From Opitutaceae bacterium TAV5 (GTDB lineage: Bacteria; Verrucomicrobiota; Verrucomicrobiia; Opitutales; Opitutaceae): 64,000 bases of DNA. Both the position numbers and the translations under genes were made by a program. Under the pieces are notes generated by a model. The model did not search any database. It worked only from the letters and a program-made list of their open reading frames with translations, and had not been told where the DNA came from. This document shows, in pieces, positions 43,792 to 51,251 of this stretch (position 1 is the stretch's first letter; every line of letters starts with the position of its first letter). The DNA lies in NCBI GenBank assembly GCA_000242935.3, contig CP007053.1, forward strand, positions 5,813,001 to 5,877,000, written 5' to 3'.

Positions 43792-44170
43792 TGTCGGATG
43801 GGCCTTCCGCTTGGTCCTCAAAGACATCAAGCAAGCCCCCTTCTCGGGTTTGCCTCATGATCTCAAGAGACTTCTGTGCGCCCTCTTGCAAACCTGTCCG
43901 CCAAGCATCTACTTCGGTTTTAGAATAGTTCTCTGGACTGATAATCAATGCACCTATTGCATCTGGTCCCAGTTCAAGCCCATATCTATAACCCGTGTAA
44001 TAAGCATTGTTTTCTTCATGGTTATTATAGTGAACTGGACCTAATGCCGCCATTAATTTCTCTATCTGTTCTTCGGTTATTCCTTGGGTCTTAGGTGAAT
44101 ACTCCATATAGGCGTCATGTTTGCACCCGGCGGCTAAAAAAGAAAGTGCGATGAATAGTATGTTTTTCAT
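43769..44170 (-). CDS. Small lipoprotein, candidate RHS-linked immunity protein
   Basis: A 133-residue protein with a lipoprotein signal (MKNILFIALSFLAAGCKH; lipobox LAAGC). The mature part is soluble and acidic (ITEEQIEKLMAALG, YYTGYRYGLELGPDAIGAL). No family is recognised. It starts 4 bp after the stop of the RHS gene, has the same low GC, and so probably belongs to it. In polymorphic toxin loci the gene directly after the toxin usually encodes immunity. The last three residues (EWR) and stop come from the inserted IS4 element. Without the insertion the TAA would follow the Pro directly, so the protein is extended, not broken. Confidence 0.6.
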   Translation of the reverse strand: MKNILFIALSFLAAGCKHDAYMEYSPKTQGITEEQIEKLMAALGPVHYNNHEENNAYYTGYRYGLELGPDAIGALIISPENYSKTEVDAWRTGLQEGAQKSLEIMRQTREGGLLDVFEDQAEGPSDRVKPEWR

Positions 44171-44174
44171 TATT

Positions 44175-47100
44175 TTAATCAATCCATACAACTGGAATTA
44201 GATCTCCACTTATATCCTGTATGTTATCAATACCAACCATCCTTAGTTCACCATTGAAGTTACCGGTGATGATATTTTCTTGGCCGATCTTTGCCTGTAC
44301 CTGCACTGCAATTTCCTTGTAATGCATGATCATACGATCGCCACGTTCCATTGATTTTCTAAACTTTTGCTCCCAGTCTTTTTGGCAGGCATCTCCGATA
44401 CCTATCCCTTTCATCTTATTATATTCTTTTTCAACCAATCCATACATCCCTTTGTAAAAATGTGTCCAAACCTTGATTCTTTTATCTTCGTGAGCCAAGA
44501 TGGCAGATCGGCCACCAGCACTTACCTTGTGCCCTCCGACAATTACCCCGCGCTTTGCGCGGTAACTTGAGATTTCGAAGATAAAATTCAATTTGTTTCG
44601 ATCTCCACATTCACATTTCTTGTCATCATTATAAAAGTCGATTTTGTGGTGTGTCTTGTCAAGTGGAACTTCTGTCCATCCATAGGTTCTACCTCGTCCA
44701 GCAGGCCCGCCTAACCTTAGGTCATTTCCGTCTACGTCTATCTTCTTAATCGTTATTCTAACCGAACCGTGCGGATCGATGGTGTTCACAGGATCGGGAA
44801 AACCATATAAATTGATGCCGCCGTCTTCTTCTATAATATCTCGATTTATCCATCGTCCGAAATTCGGACTATAGTATCGGTATCCATAGTAAAGAAGAGC
44901 GGTTTCGGTATCGTGATATTTGGTGGAGAAGCCAAATGGTAACTCACCATTGGTACCGGTGGCCACCATGCGTGAGCCAAAAGCGCAATATTCATATTGA
45001 CCCGCGGGGGAGCCGCTTGCGACATCAATCCATATGACGATATTTCCGTTGGCATCATATCCAGGGGCGTATGTATCTGGTATGGCAGTAGTCCAGAGTA
45101 GGCCTCCTACACCTCCGGCTTCCTGAATGGTTTCACTCAAGTCCAAGCCCCATGTGTATGAGCGGGTAACGCTTCCGCCATTCAGAGCGTCGTATTCGGC
45201 AAGCAGATTCCAACCATCGTAGAGGAAACGAATATCGGAGGCCGGAGACCAGAGGCCGGAAGCCTGATTCCAAGTTTGGGCTACCTTACGGATGCGTCGG
45301 GCTTGGTCGTCGTAAGCAAATTCCAGTCGTTGTTTCAGATTCGGATAAAGGCTGGCGATTGCCAAGCGGGTTTCCATCGCCACAAGACGGTTTTCGGCAT
45401 CCCATGTATAATCCCAGAGTCCGTCTTCGGTCAGATTGCCGTCAGCGTCATAGGTGAGTGCTTCCGGATCCTTGGCCAGAAAGGCATCGCGCAGTTCGGT
45501 GGCAACCTGTTCGGGGGATTTTTTTACGGCCTGCACTTTGAGCGAAACTTGTGCGGCATTGGTCATATTATCCACTGCCAGCGCGTGAAAGAAATCAGCC
45601 TCGGTGCGCGTGGTCAGGTGGTCATTCGCCAGCACGGTGGTGTCGACATTGGCGGAGCCACGAACATCTATGAAGGCAGGCACGTCTCGCTGTTCGTACT
45701 GGTTGAGGGTATTACTCGTGTAGCTAGCGACGCGTCCGTTGGTCACGGTCTGCGTGCGGTTGCCAATGACATCGAAGGTGTAACCGAAGGCATAGCCGGG
45801 GAGCGAGGATGCGTCGGCGAGGCGTTTTTCGGCGGAAGTTAGCTGTCCGAGCGCATCGTATCCGTAATTCCAAGAGCGGCTATCTTCATGCGTAACCTGC
45901 GTGCGCTGGTTGGCAGCGTTATACGTGTAATCACGGCGGGCGTGGAGGATGGAGCCGTTGCCGAGCGTGTCCACGCGGGTGATGCGCCCGAGCGCGTCGA
46001 ACGTGCGCTCTTGCCGGACGCGTTCGGTGCCGTTGTTGCGGATTGTCGTGGTGGTGACTGCCCCAAGGTGGGGATGATACGTATAGGTGGCGGAATGAGT
46101 CCCCTGCGCGAGGGTGGCGAGGTGTGAGCCGGCGTCGTAAGTATAAATTACAGCCGGAATATCCGTTGCGGTGTAGCCGGACGGGCGTTGCAGGGCGTCC
46201 CAAGTGCGCGTAAGCGATTTACCCGAGAGCAGGCCGGTTCCCGAGTATGTTTCGGAGGTGAGCCGCCGGTTGTCGTCGTACGTGCGGGTGAGCAGGCCTG
46301 CCGCGTCGCTCGTGGTGAGGATCTGTCCGGAACGGGTGTATGTGTAAGTGACGGTCGGTGTGCTGTCGCTGTAGGTCACGGAAGCCAGGCCACCGGCATC
46401 GGTGTAGCCGTAAGTGGTGACGACGCCGCGTGCCCAAGCACGCGTGGCGAGCCGTCCGGCTGGCGTGTATGTATAGGTCGGTCCTTGGTTGTCGGCATAA
46501 CGCTTGTTGAGCAGCCAGCCGCGTTGCGGGTCGTAATTCCAGGTCGTGACGGCCTCGCCGGCAGTGCCGGCAAAGTCCTTCCAGGTGGTCAGCGTACGGA
46601 GCCGGCCCTGCGCGTCGTACGTGTATTCGGACGGATACGTGCGTGCGCCCCAGGTACGCTTTACCTGCCCGGTCGGGTAGTACGTCGTCTCGGTTTCGGT
46701 TCCGTCGGGATACGTGACCTTCGACTGCCAGCCGCGATTGTTGTAGGTGTAGCGGGTAGTCTGCGCGCCGTCGCCGGGATCGGGTGCAGTCACACTGGCC
46801 ACCTGATCGTCGTCAGAATACGAATACGTAGTCGTTCCAACTCCGGTCATAGTCTGCGAGGAAAGCCGGCCGTGCGGGTCGTACGCATACGTGACTTCCG
46901 AGAGAATGTCGCCATTGGCATCCTTGCGGGTTTCTCCGGCAAGGCGGCCTTGGGAATACATGCGGATTGTTTGTGTGCCGTCGGGAGCGGTGACGGTTTC
47001 GGTGCGGTTGCCCGCTCCGTCCTGCGTGAGGGTGGTGTGGGTGGTGAGTCCGTTGGTCGTCGTCCACGTTTGCTGGCCGTCGAGCGTGGTATCGACAGTC

Positions 47101-50100
47101 GTGATCACGGTCGGAGTATCGGTCTCTGTCATCCAGGATTCCGATACAGTCCTGCGGACGGGGGTTGTTGACGCCGGCGCTTCACCCCGGGTCGCTATTT
47201 CCGTCACCGTCCGCTGGATACGGTCTGGTCCAGTATAATCAATCGAGCCGTTCCGGTTGATGTCGAGTGCGGTGACGGTTTGTTCCCCCTTGTCGTTCCA
47301 AGCAAACAGCGTCTGCACGCCGTCGGCATCGGTCTGCCGGACGAGTTGGCCTTTCGCATTGTAGCCAAACGTTTCGGCGGCGCCGTCGGGATATTCGCGG
47401 CGGACGGTCTGGCCGAGCGGATTGGTCAAGGTTCTGGTCCATTCGGTTTCCTCGCCTTCGGAGCCTGTGGCGATTTCCTGCGTCCAGCGCAGGCCGGCGG
47501 AAGTAACGCCGTACAGCATCTTTTCCGGGCGCGCGGTGGTGCCGGTAACGGAAAGCGTCCGGCCATCGCGATGGCTGGTCGTGGTGGTGGGGGCTCCGTC
47601 CGGTGTGGTGATGATGCTGATTTCACCGCCGGCAGGCGTCTTGTCATAGGTATACGTGGTTCGGTTGCCGAGCGCGTCTTCGGTCCAGATCGTGCGGCCG
47701 GCAAGATCGTAGGCGGTCATCGACTGGACAATCGAACTGCCGTCGGTGCCGATGCGAGTGGTTTTCACGGCCCGGCCGGCGGCGTCGAGGGTTGTCTGCA
47801 TCTGAATCCCGTTGCGCATTTCATTCACGAGCCGGCCAAGCGAATCGTAAGTATAGAGGGTTTCGATGCCGTCGCGATCCTTGTAGCGCAGCAGTTGCCC
47901 GCAGCAGGCGTATTCAAGTTCTTCGGTGGTTCCGTCGAGATGGGTGTAGGCAACGGGACGACCGCGTTGGGCGTCGTCGTTTTCATAGGCGCTGGCCTTG
48001 CGCAGGGAAATGATTTCGCGGCTCTTGATGTCGCGGACTTCTTCACGAATGACGAGTCCGCGTCCGTTGGTCTCGGTGTAGATAATCGTGCCATCGGCCA
48101 CGCCCCAGCCGGTGTCGTCCACGGTGCCGGTCTGCGTAATGGCGAGGTAGCCACCGGCGACGGAGGGTTGTTCCGTTTCGAGTGTGACAATCCCGTCAGG
48201 GCGAAGGGTGCGCCAGCGTTTGTTGTTGGTCAGATCATAGTCGATTTTTGTCACGAGATTGCCGGGAGCATCCCACGCCGCGCCGGGCGTGGCGGCGTCC
48301 ACTTCCCATACCTGTTTGACTGTGCGGGTGGTGGCGGTATCGCCGAGCGCGACAGGTACAGGCTCCAGCCACGTGAGTGCGTAGCGGCGGCCCACTTCCT
48401 GACCGGCGATCCGCTCCGTGCGGGTAACGAGTTTTACAGGTTGCCCGTTGACTGTGATCTGTTCGCGGGTGGTTTCAAAATAATGGTGACTGGACAGGTC
48501 GGCATCCGTTCGCAGGGAATCCAGCCAGGGCATGATTTCCTGATGATACTCACCTTCCGGGGTGTAGGTGTAGCGCTCCCAACGTCCGTCAGGATACTCG
48601 ACGTAGTCGAGCCGGTCGGTGCCGGGAAAATAATGCCAGCGGGTGGTCTGCGCGTCGGTGGCACTGTCGGGGTTGAGCACCGACTCGATTTTGCGCTGGA
48701 AACCGTTGGGGCCGGTTTCATAGGTGGTCTTTTCCCTGGAAACGACGGTGCCGTTGATCTCCTTGAGCGTGCGGATTTCTACGGGAAGGCCGTTCTCTGT
48801 CGTTTTCTCCAGAGTCTCCGTAGCCAGTCCGTCGCGGTTGAGCGACCAGACTCCGTTGTTTTCTCCAAACGTGTAGACCTGGTTGCCACCACCGGCCATG
48901 CGCCTGATCTGCATCTGCAAAAAATCGCCGGCCGTGGCCGGCACAAAATGCCAGGAAGAGGTGAGGGTGGCGAAGTCTGAACCGGGGGCATAAAACCGGA
49001 TGGCGAAACCGCCACCGGCCAAGTCCTCGATCAGGATGTCCGCGTCGGGGGCATGTACCTGGCGGACCACGTCTTCATCGTCCCTGACGAGTTTCACCGA
49101 ACCGTCGCTGCCGAGCAGCTGGTAGATGAGAGAGCCGGGAGAAAACGCCGCTTCATTCATTTGTTCGGCAAGGAGCTTGATATAGCCGGCATTGGCACCG
49201 TCCCAGGTCGCTCCAAGAGAGAGCTCCATGTGCATGCTGCCGGTTTTCGGTGTCCCGCAGGCGGCTTCGCCGGCAACTCCCGGCTCCGGAATGTGCTCGA
49301 AGACGATGCCTTTCGGTCCGGGGCGGTATTCCATGCAGGGCTGCAGCGGCAGGTTGAAATCCGCCCATACCCCGGATTCACAGTTACCCTCCGTAAGCTC
49401 TATTTCTGTGGTCAACTCGGTCGGCTCGCTCCACGGACGCCCGTTTTGTTCTTCTTCCGGTGTCAGGGGTTTTCTGGAGCGCGACACCACTGACATGATT
49501 GCCTTGTACTTGCCCGGACAGCTCTTCAGCAGGGCACGGATGTTACACACCTGACCTCCTTCATCGATGCAGGGGTCCCCCGGTTCCGGCGGACAACCCA
49601 GCCACCAGTGCGCATCACCCAGATTTTCGAGTTCCACCCAAGGGTATTCCTCGTCCGGCACTCGCGCCAATGCGTCCTCCCATGTGTCGGGTTGGGACAG
49701 GCGGGTGATCTCGATTTGTGCTCCCTCACATTCCCACGTAACATTGGCATTCGGACTATAAGAAGGATCGTTGTTTTTGTCATAGGAAAGTCTGATCATC
49801 TTTTGAGTAGCAAAAACATCTTGATATTCGATTGTATATCCCTGCAGGGGGAAAAAATCTGATGAGTTTTCAAAAAAATCATATTCATCTTCCTCGTCTG
49901 GATAATAATCTGGATCATTGAATGCAACTCCGACTATCAGGTGCGACTTGGTTTCACCATTACGTCGTCTATACCACCCATAATGGTAATACTTATGGGC
50001 GGACTGCTCGCTCAATGCCCAGTAAACACCATCGACAAACCCTTCCTCCTCTGACACACATTCGATTAGGTTTTCTTGATTAAACATGCAGGATTCCGAG

Positions 50101-50414
50101 TGCGATCGTGATGAGGAATTATTGACGTCCTCTCTATACCCTGGGTACTCTGGATTGGAATAAACATAAATAAAGTCATTATAGTAATTCAGGATGTAGT
50201 CTTTTTTTCGATAAAAAAGACCGTCCAATGGAAGACCAAGTTCACTTGTGGTGAAACCTGCCATACAAGCTGCCTCGCCTACAGCCTTTACCTTTATTTT
50301 AATCTCGCTTGGCTCGATTTGTTCGAGTTTACACTCTGCAATCGATGGAGAAACAGAAAACAAGAAATTTACTACAAAAAGGACTGCCAAAATAGTTTTG
50401 AGGAGAGAATTCAT
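44175..50414 (-). CDS. Giant RHS/YD-repeat protein with unique C-terminal tail
   Basis: A 2079-residue exported protein with an N-terminal signal peptide (LLKTILAVLFVVNFLFSVSPS). A unique Asp/Tyr/Ser-rich N-terminal region follows (about 30-230, AT-rich). Then come a long RHS/YD-repeat body (TYTYDSLGRLVNEMRNG, YDADGNLTEDGLWDYTW, YDANGNIVIW) and the RHS core (ALLYYGYRYYSPNFGRWINR, then EEDGGINLYGF, ending IDPHG near residue 1883). After the core the last 196 residues are unrelated, Lys-rich and AT-rich. This is the position of variable toxin domains in RHS proteins. The tail has AHEDK near residue 1975, recalling but not matching an HExxH zinc site (the second His is Arg). Toxin activity is not shown by sequence. 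Confidence 0.85.
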   Translation of the reverse strand: MNSLLKTILAVLFVVNFLFSVSPSIAECKLEQIEPSEIKIKVKAVGEAACMAGFTTSELGLPLDGLFYRKKDYILNYYNDFIYVYSNPEYPGYREDVNNSSSRSHSESCMFNQENLIECVSEEEGFVDGVYWALSEQSAHKYYHYGWYRRRNGETKSHLIVGVAFNDPDYYPDEEDEYDFFENSSDFFPLQGYTIEYQDVFATQKMIRLSYDKNNDPSYSPNANVTWECEGAQIEITRLSQPDTWEDALARVPDEEYPWVELENLGDAHWWLGCPPEPGDPCIDEGGQVCNIRALLKSCPGKYKAIMSVVSRSRKPLTPEEEQNGRPWSEPTELTTEIELTEGNCESGVWADFNLPLQPCMEYRPGPKGIVFEHIPEPGVAGEAACGTPKTGSMHMELSLGATWDGANAGYIKLLAEQMNEAAFSPGSLIYQLLGSDGSVKLVRDDEDVVRQVHAPDADILIEDLAGGGFAIRFYAPGSDFATLTSSWHFVPATAGDFLQMQIRRMAGGGNQVYTFGENNGVWSLNRDGLATETLEKTTENGLPVEIRTLKEINGTVVSREKTTYETGPNGFQRKIESVLNPDSATDAQTTRWHYFPGTDRLDYVEYPDGRWERYTYTPEGEYHQEIMPWLDSLRTDADLSSHHYFETTREQITVNGQPVKLVTRTERIAGQEVGRRYALTWLEPVPVALGDTATTRTVKQVWEVDAATPGAAWDAPGNLVTKIDYDLTNNKRWRTLRPDGIVTLETEQPSVAGGYLAITQTGTVDDTGWGVADGTIIYTETNGRGLVIREEVRDIKSREIISLRKASAYENDDAQRGRPVAYTHLDGTTEELEYACCGQLLRYKDRDGIETLYTYDSLGRLVNEMRNGIQMQTTLDAAGRAVKTTRIGTDGSSIVQSMTAYDLAGRTIWTEDALGNRTTYTYDKTPAGGEISIITTPDGAPTTTTSHRDGRTLSVTGTTARPEKMLYGVTSAGLRWTQEIATGSEGEETEWTRTLTNPLGQTVRREYPDGAAETFGYNAKGQLVRQTDADGVQTLFAWNDKGEQTVTALDINRNGSIDYTGPDRIQRTVTEIATRGEAPASTTPVRRTVSESWMTETDTPTVITTVDTTLDGQQTWTTTNGLTTHTTLTQDGAGNRTETVTAPDGTQTIRMYSQGRLAGETRKDANGDILSEVTYAYDPHGRLSSQTMTGVGTTTYSYSDDDQVASVTAPDPGDGAQTTRYTYNNRGWQSKVTYPDGTETETTYYPTGQVKRTWGARTYPSEYTYDAQGRLRTLTTWKDFAGTAGEAVTTWNYDPQRGWLLNKRYADNQGPTYTYTPAGRLATRAWARGVVTTYGYTDAGGLASVTYSDSTPTVTYTYTRSGQILTTSDAAGLLTRTYDDNRRLTSETYSGTGLLSGKSLTRTWDALQRPSGYTATDIPAVIYTYDAGSHLATLAQGTHSATYTYHPHLGAVTTTTIRNNGTERVRQERTFDALGRITRVDTLGNGSILHARRDYTYNAANQRTQVTHEDSRSWNYGYDALGQLTSAEKRLADASSLPGYAFGYTFDVIGNRTQTVTNGRVASYTSNTLNQYEQRDVPAFIDVRGSANVDTTVLANDHLTTRTEADFFHALAVDNMTNAAQVSLKVQAVKKSPEQVATELRDAFLAKDPEALTYDADGNLTEDGLWDYTWDAENRLVAMETRLAIASLYPNLKQRLEFAYDDQARRIRKVAQTWNQASGLWSPASDIRFLYDGWNLLAEYDALNGGSVTRSYTWGLDLSETIQEAGGVGGLLWTTAIPDTYAPGYDANGNIVIWIDVASGSPAGQYEYCAFGSRMVATGTNGELPFGFSTKYHDTETALLYYGYRYYSPNFGRWINRDIIEEDGGINLYGFPDPVNTIDPHGSVRITIKKIDVDGNDLRLGGPAGRGRTYGWTEVPLDKTHHKIDFYNDDKKCECGDRNKLNFIFEISSYRAKRGVIVGGHKVSAGGRSAILAHEDKRIKVWTHFYKGMYGLVEKEYNKMKGIGIGDACQKDWEQKFRKSMERGDRMIMHYKEIAVQVQAKIGQENIITGNFNGELRMVGIDNIQDISGDLIPVVWID

Positions 50415-50473
50415 TGTTCGTTAAGTAACCGGATCGGTGAAAAGAGCGGGACGCAGGGGATCACTCCGCTACA

Positions 50474-51193
50474 TCAGGGTGAATAGACGGTGAGGGCCAG
50501 CGCGGCAGGAGGTACTGTCTGGGCGGCGAGAGTCGGATCGGTGTCGGCGAGATATTCGGCGAGGTTGGACAGGCCGTCGCCGTCGGGGTCGGCAGTCGGA
50601 TCGATGCCGATCTGCCCGAAGTGGGCCAGTTCCCAGTTGTCATCGATGCCGTTGCCGTCGGTGTCGACAAAACCGGGTGGCCCCGATGGCACGGTGAAGC
50701 TGAAGACGTGCTTGAGTTGACCAACGTTGACGAGTGCGTAGTTGTCCGCTCCTGACTGGTCGGTGGGCCAAGGATAGGAACTGCCTTCGACGACAGGACC
50801 GACGACGATTCCGGCTGTGGCGAGCCGGTTATAAAACAACTGGGCAACAGCTTTCAGTTGGCCGAGATTGACGGCGGCATAGTCATCGCGGGTAACTCCT
50901 GTGGCTGGTGGCTGTTGCCATGAGGTCACAAGAGCGTTGATTGCCGGACCTGCGCCACCCGGAAGGTGGGCGTTCATTTCCGCCGCCGCTTGCGTGGTAA
51001 TGTGTTTGAGTTGGCCGATGTTTGCCGCCGCATAGTCGTCCGGCGCGGCTGCCGGATCAAGCACCCCCTGCTGCATCCACCATGCAGGCTGCGCCTTCAA
51101 AAGATTCAATGCCTGAAAACCGAGGACTGATATCAATCCGACAAGGAGCAGGGTTAATACCAGACAGCAGCGCCTGCGGGATGGTGAGGTCAT
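50474..51193 (-). CDS. GQLK-repeat protein with TSP3-type calcium motifs
   Basis: A 239-residue protein with an N-terminal membrane anchor or signal (CLVLTLLLVGLISVLGF). It has three copies of a roughly 50-residue unit with the core DDYAAANIGQLKH (residues 52-64), DDYAAVNLGQLKA (103-115) and DNYALVNVGQLKH (150-162). Two thrombospondin-type-3-like acidic loops follow: DTDGNGIDDNWE (177-188) and DPDGDGLSNLAEYLADTDPT (202-221). TSP3 loops bind calcium. It lies between the RHS gene and the head-repeat gene, same strand, 59-60 bp from each. Presumably exported; function unknown. Confidence 0.75.
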   Translation of the reverse strand: MTSPSRRRCCLVLTLLLVGLISVLGFQALNLLKAQPAWWMQQGVLDPAAAPDDYAAANIGQLKHITTQAAAEMNAHLPGGAGPAINALVTSWQQPPATGVTRDDYAAVNLGQLKAVAQLFYNRLATAGIVVGPVVEGSSYPWPTDQSGADNYALVNVGQLKHVFSFTVPSGPPGFVDTDGNGIDDNWELAHFGQIGIDPTADPDGDGLSNLAEYLADTDPTLAAQTVPPAALALTVYSP

Positions 51194-51251
51194 GGCGAAA
51201 ATGGGATATTAGGAGTGCATGGACAGTCAGAAGATAATTGATGATAAAGAG

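Noticed and set aside
43769-44170. Calling the lipoprotein a gene disrupted by the IS
   Set aside because: The pre-insertion sequence reconstructed from the two flanks has a stop immediately after the same Pro, so only three residues are added.
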